Assembly (NCBI GenBank): GCA_002727195.1
Contig: PBWH01000006.1
Span: forward strand, 195,018-259,017
Source: Gemmatimonadota bacterium
Lineage (GTDB): Bacteria; Latescibacterota; UBA2968
Reading direction: 5' to 3'
DNA: 64,000 nucleotides
The number at the start of each line of letters is the position of its first letter. Position 1 is the first letter of the stretch. Below the pieces are notes generated by a model. The model saw nothing but the letters and a program-made list of their open reading frames with translations, did not search any database and was not told the DNA's origin. This document shows, piece by piece, positions 16,137 to 24,368 of the stretch. The translations under genes were made by a program, and so were the position numbers.

Positions 16137-18110
16137 ATGGCGCGTCCTCAATCCGATACGCCCCTCCACCAACAGCTGCTCGACGATCCTGTCGCCCTCG
16201 ACGCTGCTTATGACAAAGCGGCTCAGGAGTTCATCGAGGTTGGCCGGCTGGAAGGCCATTACGACGGGTGGGATGAGTCTGACCTCGCCTGGCCTGGAAC
16301 GTCGCCCGGTCCCTATACCGAGGAGACGTTATCCCAACGTCTCAAGCTGGTGCGCAGGATCGAAGGCGGGATCCCGTCGCGTCGGGCCGAACGTCTGACG
16401 GAAGCTTATCAGGAGTTCCGCGACCTGGAGAGCGGATACCACGAAGCCTGCCGGACCTATCTTCAGGTGAAGAGATGGTTTGTCGAATCGGGAGCCGGCA
16501 CGGCCGAAGATGTTCTGTCCCTCTATCAGGAACTGTATCTGAAGGTGATCGCGTCCGGCCAGCTCTTTTCTCCGGATACCGGCGAGGAAGCGCTCGGGCG
16601 TGCGCAGGTGACGCACGTACCGCTCTCGCACGCACGGGCGGTGGCTGAGGCCCTCGCCGATGTCGCCGTCAGCGATGATCCGCGATGGGACCTGCCCGTT
16701 CGCTACGGGTCGGAGACCATCGCACACGAGACGACGCTCAAGGATGCGCTGCAGTTCGTGGCTCAGCGAACACTCGCCTACATCGCGGCGGGCGGGCTGC
16801 TGGCGACGCGATACAATACCTACACGAACTTCGCCTGGTTCGGGTGCTCGCTCTGGCGGGTGTTGCTTGAAGTCGATCTCGTGTGCCATCACCTGGAGGC
16901 GAAGGGCAAGGCCAGGGTGGTGGTGAAACGGATCCGGTCGGCGTTCCCGCTGTCCAAGGCGCGGATGATCGAATTCGTTCAGGCCCACCGCGAAGATCCC
17001 TCGAAGCTCCGACCCGAGCACTACTGGTATGGCTCACCCTACAGTTACCTGACGCGCGATATGATCGACGAAGCACGTCGCGCGATCGATTTGGTCAACC
17101 GGTTGATCCGCGCCTACCTGCCAGACCGAGAGGCCATCCACCAGCCGGAGATTCTGTCTCCGGATGTATCAGGGCCATTTACGGAGTACGATCACGTCGG
17201 CGTCTACAGCGATCCGCCTGCGAAGCCGTCCAGAACGCGACGGCTGATATCGTGGGGTAAACGATCGTGGACACTCGGGCGTATGAAGAAGAAGCTCGAC
17301 AAGTCTTCACTCGAAGGAGATGCGCTTTACAAGGAGGCGTGGAGCGCATCACAGACGTGGGGATCAGCTTCGGTCGACGTGCTCGGGGTGGATGTGGACG
17401 TCAAGATCGACCCTGAATTCGGTGCGACAGCCGACGCGCTCGGGCTGGGTTCGGATCCGTCCCTGAAGACGCTGTTCCTCCCGACGCACCAGGCCTTGCT
17501 CGACCACCCCGTGATGTTTCACGTGTTGCGGCAGCCTGAGGTACTCGAGGCGATGCGTTGGGATGAACCCCAGCCGTGTGTCATCTTGGCGAGGACTGGC
17601 TTGGCCAGACACGGGGTCCGGATCGGCTCCTGGTCGTTTACGATGTTCGGGATGACATCCGAGCGATTCGACGACCTGCAGGAACAGGTGGATGGATTCG
17701 TGATGCTCGACCGGGGGGAGTCGGCGAGCCATACGACGACGGCCCTGGCAAAGGCGCTTGAGAGTCGTCCAGGGATTATCTATCCGATGGGGACCACCGC
17801 CGCTTTCCCGATGCAGAACTTCCCGCTTCAGAACGCGTTGTTCTCGCATCTGCCCCAGGATATTGTGATTATCCCCGTCGCATTCCGTGGGATCCATTCC
17901 ATATGGCCCAAGTGCCCGAAGGGGAACCTCGCCATCCGGCCCGGTAAGGTGGAAGCTTACTTTGCTCCGCCGATGCTGGGTGAAACGACGCTGATGCCCC
18001 GCCGAAGATCGTTGCGTGTGCAGTCCGAGGCCGCGTCGCTCTTCCAGGCGGTCCATATTTCAACCCTGTACTATCCGAACAGCGGCGAATCCAAGCCGCC
18101 TCAACCGTAA
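16137..18110 (+). CDS. Large LPLAT-superfamily acyltransferase (probable DHAP/glycerol-3-phosphate acyltransferase)
   Basis: 657-aa protein whose C-terminal third carries a glycerolipid acyltransferase fold. The HxxxxD catalytic motif is His451-Asp456 in LPTHQALLDH, followed by a proline-rich substrate region (IIYPMGTTAAFPM) and PVAFRGIHSIWPKCPKGN. The usual EGTRS motif is replaced by PMGTTAAF, so it is divergent. The N-terminal 400 residues are helical and otherwise unrecognised. Size resembles GNPAT/PlsB (about 680-830 aa). It begins 10 bases after the reductase and stops 10 bases before the alkyl-DHAP synthase. By context it probably makes 1-acyl-DHAP, the required substrate of the next enzyme. 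Family is supported, exact acceptor is inferred. Confidence 0.75.
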   Translation: MARPQSDTPLHQQLLDDPVALDAAYDKAAQEFIEVGRLEGHYDGWDESDLAWPGTSPGPYTEETLSQRLKLVRRIEGGIPSRRAERLTEAYQEFRDLESGYHEACRTYLQVKRWFVESGAGTAEDVLSLYQELYLKVIASGQLFSPDTGEEALGRAQVTHVPLSHARAVAEALADVAVSDDPRWDLPVRYGSETIAHETTLKDALQFVAQRTLAYIAAGGLLATRYNTYTNFAWFGCSLWRVLLEVDLVCHHLEAKGKARVVVKRIRSAFPLSKARMIEFVQAHREDPSKLRPEHYWYGSPYSYLTRDMIDEARRAIDLVNRLIRAYLPDREAIHQPEILSPDVSGPFTEYDHVGVYSDPPAKPSRTRRLISWGKRSWTLGRMKKKLDKSSLEGDALYKEAWSASQTWGSASVDVLGVDVDVKIDPEFGATADALGLGSDPSLKTLFLPTHQALLDHPVMFHVLRQPEVLEAMRWDEPQPCVILARTGLARHGVRIGSWSFTMFGMTSERFDDLQEQVDGFVMLDRGESASHTTTALAKALESRPGIIYPMGTTAAFPMQNFPLQNALFSHLPQDIVIIPVAFRGIHSIWPKCPKGNLAIRPGKVEAYFAPPMLGETTLMPRRRSLRVQSEAASLFQAVHISTLYYPNSGESKPPQP

Positions 18111-18120
18111 GGAGCGCCGA

Positions 18121-19908
18121 GTGAAACCCGACCCCTTCTACGATCCACGCGACGGCGAACGCTTCGTCCACAAGTGGGGGTATGCCGACACGCGATTCGA
18201 GTTCGACGGTCCGAAATCCGTCCGCGTGACGGGAGATCGGTATCAGATTTCGGGCTTCCGCATGCCGTATCTGATTCCGTTTGTGGAGGACATCATCAAG
18301 CTCGAAATCTCGGAATCGGATCTGATCGAGGAACGGGTCGACTATGAAGTTCCAGAGCCGAACGCGAACGAAAAATTCGAGAAGGGGCTCGGGAAAGCTC
18401 TGAACGACGACCAGGTCGCCGCTGACCCGACGGCGAGGCTTTCTCACAGTCACGGTCAGTTGAGTGTTGACGAGATTTATCGGTTGCTGACGGGCGGATC
18501 TTTCGATCGGCTGGTCGATCTCGTGGCATTCCCCGAGAGCGAGGAGGATGTACGGCGTATCGTCCAGCTGGCCGGCGAGCACGGGGTCTGCCTGATCCCG
18601 TTCGGTGGCGGGACGAACGTCAGCGGCGCGCTCGCAGTTCCGAAAGACGAGACGCGGACGATCTGTTCCGTCGATATGCGACGGATGAACCGGATCATCT
18701 GGGTGGACAAAGAGAACAACCTGGCCTGCATCGAAGCGGGTATTCAGGGGAAGGAAATGGAGGCCCGGCTAGAAGAGCAGGGGCTGACGTCCGGACACGA
18801 TCCTGACAGCATCGAGTTTTCAACGCTCGGGGGCTGGATCTCGACCAACGCGAGCGGGATGAAGAAGAACCGATACGGGAACATCGAAGACATCGTTCTC
18901 GAGGCGACGGTCGTGACCGCGAACGGGGAGATCGAGACGAAGTCCATTACGCCCCGGAATTCGACGGGTGTTCAGCCGCGTTCTCTGCTGTTCGGGAGTG
19001 AGGGGAACTTCGGAATCATAACGAACGCGGTGATGAAAGTGCACCCGACGCCCGAAGCAAGGGACTACGGGTCGCTGGTGTTCAAGTCCTTCGAAGATGG
19101 CGTCTGCTACTTGCGGGCCCTGCGCGAAACAGGTACGATGCCGGCCAGCATTAGGCTCGTGAACAACACTGAGTTCAGGATGGGGCAGGCGCTCAAGCCG
19201 GAACACAGCTTTTGGGGAGGCGTAATGTCGTCCGTCCAGAAGTCGGCGCTCGGGGCCAAAGGGTTCGACCTTGAGAAAATGGCGGCTTGTACGTTCCTGA
19301 TCGAAGGGACACGCGAAGAGGTCGCCCACACGCGGAAGAACGTCTTCCGGATCGCCAAACGATTTGGAGCGATGAGCGGGGGAGCGTCGAATGGTCGTCG
19401 CGGCTACGCGCTTACGTTCGGGATCGCTTACATCCGTGATTTTGTGAGTCAGCTTGGGATCATGGGAGAGACGTTCGAGACGTCTGTGCCTTGGTCGAAG
19501 ATCCACGATGTGACGGGCGCTGTGACCGAAGAGCTGGATCGACAGATTGAAAAGCTGGGTGTCCGTGGGCGACCCTACTTCACGTATCGGGTCACACAGA
19601 CTTATCACACTGGCGTCTGCATCTACTTCACGCTCGCATTCAGCGGGAAAGGTCTCGACGATCCCGCGGCCACCTATCACGAGATCGAATCTCATCTGCG
19701 TCAGGCCATCCTCGACAACGGAGGATCGCTCTCGCACCATCACGGGATCGGCAAGCTGCGAGCCAGGTTTATGGACCAGGTCCAGAGCGACACGAGCACT
19801 CGGATTCTGCAGGACACGAAGGGGTCCATCGATCCTGACAACGTGTTCGGGGCGCGTAACGGCGTACTCTCAGACAACGTACCAGGTGCGAAACCCGACT
19901 CCGGATGA
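18121..19908 (+). CDS. Alkyldihydroxyacetonephosphate synthase (AGPS-type, FAD-dependent)
   Basis: 595-aa flavoenzyme that exchanges the acyl chain of 1-acyl-DHAP for a fatty alcohol, creating the ether bond. It matches animal AGPS along its length: an N-terminal WGYADTRFEFDG segment and FAD loop FGGGTNVSG (161-169), then RYGNIEDIV and LFGSEGNFGI. Next are ETSVPW (substrate Arg/phosphate region), RVTQTYHTGVCIYFTLAF with the catalytic-type Tyr, and SLSHHHGIGKLR with the HHH cluster at 539-541. It ends SIDPDNVFGARN. It starts at GTG 18121 behind AAGGAG, and its stop overlaps the next start (ATGA). Glycolate oxidase relatives share the fold but lack the HHHGIGK and YxxGxCIYF motifs. I am confident of the subfamily. 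Confidence 0.93.
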   Translation: MKPDPFYDPRDGERFVHKWGYADTRFEFDGPKSVRVTGDRYQISGFRMPYLIPFVEDIIKLEISESDLIEERVDYEVPEPNANEKFEKGLGKALNDDQVAADPTARLSHSHGQLSVDEIYRLLTGGSFDRLVDLVAFPESEEDVRRIVQLAGEHGVCLIPFGGGTNVSGALAVPKDETRTICSVDMRRMNRIIWVDKENNLACIEAGIQGKEMEARLEEQGLTSGHDPDSIEFSTLGGWISTNASGMKKNRYGNIEDIVLEATVVTANGEIETKSITPRNSTGVQPRSLLFGSEGNFGIITNAVMKVHPTPEARDYGSLVFKSFEDGVCYLRALRETGTMPASIRLVNNTEFRMGQALKPEHSFWGGVMSSVQKSALGAKGFDLEKMAACTFLIEGTREEVAHTRKNVFRIAKRFGAMSGGASNGRRGYALTFGIAYIRDFVSQLGIMGETFETSVPWSKIHDVTGAVTEELDRQIEKLGVRGRPYFTYRVTQTYHTGVCIYFTLAFSGKGLDDPAATYHEIESHLRQAILDNGGSLSHHHGIGKLRARFMDQVQSDTSTRILQDTKGSIDPDNVFGARNGVLSDNVPGAKPDSG

Positions 19909-20711
19909 GTTTCGAGAACAAATCGGTGGTCGTTACGGGAGCGTCATCCGGGCTGGGCGCAGTGCTCGCGGAGTCGTTCGCTGCCCGAGGTGCGAGTCTG
20001 ACGCTGTTCGCCCGACGCCAGCCGGACCTGGAGGCGGTCGCTGAGCGATGCAGGGCTGCGGGTGGGAAAGCGATCGTCTTTGCCGGAAGCGTTTCGGAGC
20101 TCGACGACTGTCGGAAACTGGCCGGCGCCGCAGAAGCCGAGTACGGCGGGATCGACGTGCTGGTGGCCAATGCCGGCGTGAGTATGTGGGCACGGTTCGA
20201 CGAGACCGAGGATACGCAGCTGTTCCGTGACCTGATCGATGTCAATTATATGGGAGCCGTCAACTGTGTTCACGCCTGCCTGCCGGCAATCAAGGCGCGG
20301 AAGGGCGTGATCACGGCTGTCGGGTCGATCCAGGGCAAGATTCCAGTGCCACTTCACACGGGATATGTGGCGTCCAAGCACGCGCTTCAGGGATTCCTAG
20401 ATACGCTCCGTGGTGAACTCGATGGCACGGGGGTCGACGTCGTCACCGCGTTGCCTCACTGGTTGCGGGGCACTCGGCTGCGTTCGAATGCATTCGCAAA
20501 GGATGGCGAGCGCGTGGGCGAGGGCCGGCGCGGCCACAGCAAGGAGTCCGTCTCACTCGAGGCCTGCAGCGAAGCAATTCTACGTGCGATCGAGCGGCGA
20601 GATCGCGAAGTTGTGATTCCCTGGAAACTCAGGCTCCTGCCCTGGCTGAAGCTGATTGCGCCCCGGATGCTCGATCGAATCGTGAGCGGTGAGATGAAGC
20701 GTCAGGGCTGA
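19905..20711 (+). CDS. Short-chain dehydrogenase, DHRS7/PexRAP-like (candidate alkyl/acyl-DHAP reductase)
   Basis: 268-aa SDR with cofactor loop TGASSGLGAVLA, NAGVSMWARF, the DVNYMGAVNCVHACLP helix, and active site GSIQGK...GYVASKHALQGFLDTLR with Tyr154 and Lys158. The C-terminal amphipathic KLRLLPWLKLIAPRML segment suggests membrane contact, as in DHRS7-like proteins. Its ATG overlaps the alkyl-DHAP synthase stop by ATGA. In animals a DHRS7B-type enzyme (PexRAP) reduces 1-alkyl-DHAP to 1-alkyl-glycerol-3-phosphate, the missing step after AGPS. The same role is inferred here from position and family. A generic SDR role cannot be excluded. Confidence 0.8.
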   Translation: MSFENKSVVVTGASSGLGAVLAESFAARGASLTLFARRQPDLEAVAERCRAAGGKAIVFAGSVSELDDCRKLAGAAEAEYGGIDVLVANAGVSMWARFDETEDTQLFRDLIDVNYMGAVNCVHACLPAIKARKGVITAVGSIQGKIPVPLHTGYVASKHALQGFLDTLRGELDGTGVDVVTALPHWLRGTRLRSNAFAKDGERVGEGRRGHSKESVSLEACSEAILRAIERRDREVVIPWKLRLLPWLKLIAPRMLDRIVSGEMKRQG

Positions 20712-20740
20712 GCGCTCGCGAAATCTGAAGCTGGTGGACG

Positions 20741-20767
20741 GGGTCTGTCGTTGACGGACCCTGTTTT
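20741..20767 (+). terminator. Terminator-like hairpin just before the lipid kinase start
   Basis: GGGTCTGTC (20741-20749) pairs with GACGGACCC (20753-20761), nine pairs with one G-U and a 3-base loop, followed by TGTTTTCATTT. It ends six bases before the kinase ATG. It may end the four-gene ether-lipid transcript or attenuate the kinase. Confidence 0.55.
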
Positions 20768-20772
20768 CATTT

Positions 20773-21645
20773 ATGGCAGACATCTCAATCATAGCGAACC
20801 CCAGGTCCGGACGAGGAAAGTCGCCCAAGAACGCGGAGCGGCTGTTGCGTACACTGAAGGGACTGGGCACGGAGGCCGAGCTGGTTGTACCCGGATCCGT
20901 GGGAGAAAGTCGCGAGGTCGCTCAACGAGCCGTCGAGGCCGGGAGGAAGTTCCTTGTTGTTGCAGGAGGGGACGGGACGGTCCGAGATCTTCTGGGCCTC
21001 CTGTCCGGATCCGAGACGTCGCTGGCGATCTTGCCGTCGGGGCGGGGGAACGATCTGTCCCGGGCGCTCCGGGCGACCAAGTTGGTCGATAGGCTTGCCC
21101 GTCGGTTGAAGAGTGGTCAAACACACCGAATGGACCTGGGTGAGGCCAACGGCCAACTGTTCGCGACGGTCGCTACAGGGGGGCTGGATGCGGAAGTCGG
21201 TCGGCTGACATCGGGCGGATCTTCGATCGGGGGATCGGGCGGATACGTGCTCCAGGCACTCAAGAGCATCTCTTCGTTCAACGGCTATGAGATGGCACTC
21301 GAAGCGGATGCGCGTGAGGTGTTCGCGGGATCGGTCACGCTCGCGGCCTGCGCGAACACACCCACCTATGGTGGCGGATTGCGGGTGGCGCCAGGCGCGG
21401 ACATCTCGGATGGAAGATTGGATCTGATCGTCGTAGAGCGGGTGCCCAGACCCAGGGCGTTCGCGCTCCTCCCATCGCTGGCGTTCGGTCAGCATCTATC
21501 CACGGATGGCGTAAGGTCGTTTTCCGCGCAGGACATCCGCATCGAGACAGCTGGATCCGTCCCCTTGCTCGTTGACGGCGAGCCCGTTGACTCGAACCGC
21601 CTCCATGTAGCGATCCAACCCTCCGCCCTCAGCGTACTGGCATAG
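20773..21645 (+). CDS. Diacylglycerol kinase-family lipid kinase (YegS/DagK type)
   Basis: 290-aa lipid kinase with the catalytic-domain signature VVAGGDGTVRDLL (GGDGT at 65-69), ILPSGRGNDLSRAL nucleotide region and the C-terminal PLLVDGEPV motif. It phosphorylates a lipid hydroxyl such as diacylglycerol or alkylacylglycerol. There is no membrane segment. The ATG at 20773 has no ribosome site and follows a terminator-like hairpin directly, so expression may be separate from the ether-lipid genes. Proximity suggests recycling of ether diglycerides, which is inference only. Confidence 0.87.
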   Translation: MADISIIANPRSGRGKSPKNAERLLRTLKGLGTEAELVVPGSVGESREVAQRAVEAGRKFLVVAGGDGTVRDLLGLLSGSETSLAILPSGRGNDLSRALRATKLVDRLARRLKSGQTHRMDLGEANGQLFATVATGGLDAEVGRLTSGGSSIGGSGGYVLQALKSISSFNGYEMALEADAREVFAGSVTLAACANTPTYGGGLRVAPGADISDGRLDLIVVERVPRPRAFALLPSLAFGQHLSTDGVRSFSAQDIRIETAGSVPLLVDGEPVDSNRLHVAIQPSALSVLA

Positions 21646-21664
21646 AAGCCAAACTGTTCGAAAC

Positions 21665-21687
21665 CGGACGGACCTGTCGTCTGTCCG
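21665..21687. repeat. Inverted repeat downstream of the lipid kinase
   Basis: CGGACGGAC and GTCTGTCCG flank CTGTC, nine pairs with one wobble. No T-run follows, so termination is possible but weakly supported. The rest of the gap to 21850 shows nothing recognisable. Confidence 0.35.
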
Positions 21688-21850
21688 AACTGTTGTCTGG
21701 TGGGACGGTTGCGCTTGATTCCCGATCGGCGCATCTTTCCGCGCAGCTCAGACTGTGGTACAGACTTTGCCTGTAGCCAAGTCGTCTAGATAAGCCGCTG
21801 AGGCCCTTACTCAGCGATGACGCACAGTTGACTGCCTGTCTGGGGGTGCC

Positions 21851-22527
21851 GTGATCGAGTTCAAGGGCGTGTCCAAGTGGTATTCCAACCGATTCGTGAA
21901 GACGTTCGTTCTTCGTGACCTCGACCTGAAGATCGAACAGGGCGAGTTCGTGTCGATTATGGGACCTTCAGGTTTGGGTAAATCCACGGCCATACACATC
22001 ATGGGGATGCTCGACTCTCCGTCGCGTGGCGGATACCGCTTCGAGGACCAGCCCGTTCACAATTTGAGAGAACGTCAGCGGACCGAACTTCATCGCGAGA
22101 CGATCGGATTCGTATTCCAGAGCTACCATCTGATCGATGAGCTCTCCGTGTAAGAGAACATCAAGACACCACTGATCTACAAGAAGGTCAAAGGGAAGGA
22201 ACGGAAACAAAAGGTCGAGGCCGTGATGGAACGGTTCGGTCTGACCGAGCGGCGGGATCTGTTTCCCAGCCAGCTGTCCGGGGGCATCAGCAGCTTGTCG
22301 GGGTGGCTCGCGCCGTCGTGATCGATCCCAAGCTGATCCTGGCCGACGAACCGACAGGAAATCTAAATTCCGAGCAGGGGACCGATGTGATGAGCCTGCT
22401 CAAGACATTGAACGAAGAAGGCACCACGATCGTTCAGGTCACGCATTCCGAGACCAACGCGCGATACGCGGGCCGTATTCTCCACCTGCTGGATGGGGAG
22501 ATCGAGAAGGAAGAGAAGGTGGAGTAG
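21851..22527 (+). pseudogene. Decayed ABC transporter ATPase (LolD/MacB type)
   Basis: The reading frame from GTG 21851 encodes MIEFKGVSKWYSN, Walker A GPSGLGKST and the Q-loop FVFQSYHLIDELSV, then meets a TAA stop at 22151-22153 where relatives continue YENI. The same frame resumes to FPSQLSGG. It is then shifted by a missing base in a five-G run at 22280-22284. The downstream frame carries QQLVGVARAVVIDPK, Walker B LILADEPTGNLN and the H-loop VTHSE to 22527. The two lesions make a functional product unlikely. Only half of one cassette is found and no permease is adjacent. The intact pair at 41.3-42.8 kb is related. Confidence 0.85.
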
Positions 22528-22551
22528 GACAATGTGGTAGAGTGCTGATGA

Positions 22552-22583
22552 GGGGCAGAGCTGAGAGTCTGCAGCCCCTTTTC
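22552..22583 (+). terminator. Rho-independent terminator after the ABC ATPase pseudogene
   Basis: GGGG-CAGA pairs with TCTG...CCCC (stem interrupted by a CAG bulge), followed by TTTTCT. It suggests the pseudogene was once a normal 3' gene of its unit. Confidence 0.5.
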
Positions 22584-22668
22584 TGTATACAAGACGAGCT
22601 CACCCGAAAGTCGTTGGAACCACAGATGAACACGAATGAAAGAGCCCTGAAGGGGCTCCGAAAGACAG

Positions 22669-22724
22669 CCCGGGGTTGCCGTCTTTCCGCCTTAGCCTTG
22701 GCGAAGACGGAAGGCTTCCCCGGG
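22669..22724. repeat. Compound inverted repeat (hairpin)
   Basis: Outer arms CCCGGGG and CCCCGGG (22669-22675, 22718-22724) enclose CCGTCTT/AAGACGG and CGCC/GGCG arms around TTAGCCTT. It looks like a REP-type palindromic unit. No T-run follows. Confidence 0.5.
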
Positions 22725-22869
22725 TAATAGAGACGCCAGGCACCGAGGCGGCGCAATACTCAGACGGATCGCTCCACTGATCATCTACGACGCAATCGCA
22801 CGAAGTGTCAACAGGGACTCTTGTCTTGCAACTCTTGCGAGAGGCCCCGCAAAAACCGCAGAGGCAAAC

Positions 22870-24066
22870 ATGCCCATCCAGAAATTCACAATCTCACGAG
22901 ACGATGCCGTCTACGAGTGCTTCCCCTATATCTGTCTGACGACTTCGGGACGAATCCTGCTCGTATACCGCGAAAGCAACGGTCACGTGGCCAGCGAGTA
23001 TTGCCGCGTCGTCCTCAGGCATAGCGATGATGCAGGACACAGCTGGTCAGAACGTCGCGTGCTGGTGGATGAAGACCGATCGACAGGCGTTCTGAGGGCG
23101 TGGAATTGCCCGAAGATTCAGCAGCTGGAAGACGGTCGGATCCTGTTGCTCTGCGATGTATACGACTTCCCACCAGGAGAGTGGGGTGTAGAGGCCAACG
23201 CGGAGATCGTGCTCCTGTTCAGCGACGACGACGGGGTAACCTGGAGCGAGCCGCAGTCGACCAGCGCGCGCGGCATCTGTCCCGATCAGGTTACGGAGAT
23301 GCCTGACGGACGCTGGCTCCTCCCGATCAACATTCGCGTGGGTAACGCCAATCAGCTGACACAGATGCTGTATGTCAGCCAGGATCAGGGGGCGACGTGG
23401 GACGCGGGAAACCCGATGAATACCGATCCGGACCGGGAACTGGATGAAGCCAGCATCGTGCGGATGCCGGGAGGCGAGCTCGTGTCCTATGAGCGCGAGG
23501 ATCGGGGTCGTCCACTTCAGAAGCTGATCTCGAAAGATGGCGGCCTGACGTGGGAGGGTCCGTATGACACACTGAATCCTGCGGCAATAGGGATGCCGGT
23601 GGCGGGATTGACCCAGGACGGGCAGGTCTTGGTCACGGCTCGTTTCGGGTTACGATCGAGATGGCGTGTCGATGAGAGCGACGAGACGCTATCGGCCCGT
23701 CTGGCCAAACGGACGATCGTGATCCCGAAGGTCGACGTCGGCGAGGCCAACAGGCGGTTCGTCCAGAACGTCGGGAGCGGTCCACATATCCTCGAGACGG
23801 ATGATGAGATCGTGATTGCAGCCGGAGGAACGTCTGTTCACACCTATGCGTTCCTCGAACCGATCGAGAGCGCGCTAAGTCCCGACCTGGGCAGCCAGAA
23901 GGGTCTGCTTCTTCCGCTCGACGTAGACGCGAGTCCCTTTGCCGACAGCGGGTACAGCTCCTGGGTAGAGGTCGAGCGTGGAAAGTTTCTGTGCGTGAAC
24001 TACATCAACGACGACGCCCCTATGGCGCAGATCCGAGGGTATCGATTCGGCCTCGAGGATTTCTGA
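22870..24066 (+). CDS. Sialidase-like six-bladed propeller protein (Asp-box repeats)
   Basis: 398-aa protein with four Asp boxes (SxDxGxTW type): residues 52-59 SDDAGHSW, 118-125 SDDDGVTW, 170-177 SQDQGATW and 221-228 SKDGGLTW. This is the repeat pattern of GH33-like propellers and BNR-repeat proteins. No signal peptide is present, so it appears cytoplasmic. The usual sialidase Arg triad and FRIP motif are not evident, so the activity may be other than sialidase. It starts at ATG 22870 with AGAGG upstream. It stands alone in its unit. Such cytosolic Asp-box proteins are frequent in carbohydrate-degrading bacteria; the substrate is unknown. Confidence 0.8.
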   Translation: MPIQKFTISRDDAVYECFPYICLTTSGRILLVYRESNGHVASEYCRVVLRHSDDAGHSWSERRVLVDEDRSTGVLRAWNCPKIQQLEDGRILLLCDVYDFPPGEWGVEANAEIVLLFSDDDGVTWSEPQSTSARGICPDQVTEMPDGRWLLPINIRVGNANQLTQMLYVSQDQGATWDAGNPMNTDPDRELDEASIVRMPGGELVSYEREDRGRPLQKLISKDGGLTWEGPYDTLNPAAIGMPVAGLTQDGQVLVTARFGLRSRWRVDESDETLSARLAKRTIVIPKVDVGEANRRFVQNVGSGPHILETDDEIVIAAGGTSVHTYAFLEPIESALSPDLGSQKGLLLPLDVDASPFADSGYSSWVEVERGKFLCVNYINDDAPMAQIRGYRFGLEDF

Positions 24067-24368
24067 TTGCCCCTGTTGGAGCAGCGAACCTCGCGCCACT
24101 CGCAGTTCCCTCCAAACTCAACACTCACTACGCGTCACTCTGAACTCGCCTTTGTTTGAGGGTGTCCCACGCTCAAGTTCAGAATCAGGACTGGCGAAAC
24201 GCACCAGGTCTTATTACACTTTGGTCAGTGCATCGTCAGGGTGCCCCCGTCCGCGGCAAGGGAAAATTCCCACCTGGCTGGCGCTACGTGCCATGGCTGA
24301 TCAATCTATTTCCTTCTTTCGGCCCTGACTATCGCGGACACGGGGCGACCTAACGAAAGGAGGACTCC
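24067..24368. other. Intergenic region without recognised features
   Basis: About 300 bases between the sialidase-like and ankyrin genes. I see no open frame with coding character, RNA gene or T-rich hairpin. The last bases carry the strong AGGAGG site of the next gene. Confidence 0.5.

Larger units (their letters stand above)
22528..22869. other. Non-coding gap with terminator and repeat-like sequence
   Basis: No convincing gene. It holds a terminator-like hairpin (22552-22583), a compound hairpin (22669-22724), and fragments such as ACCACAGATGAACACGAATG and CCGCAGAGGCAAAC. These resemble dispersed intergenic repeats common in environmental genomes. Whether they recur elsewhere in this genome cannot be seen here. 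Confidence 0.5.

Noticed and set aside
18016-18120. Extended N-terminus of the alkyl-DHAP synthase
   Set aside because: This part overlaps the acyltransferase gene and reads as Arg/Ser-rich noise, whereas GTG 18121 has AAGGAG and starts at the conserved region.
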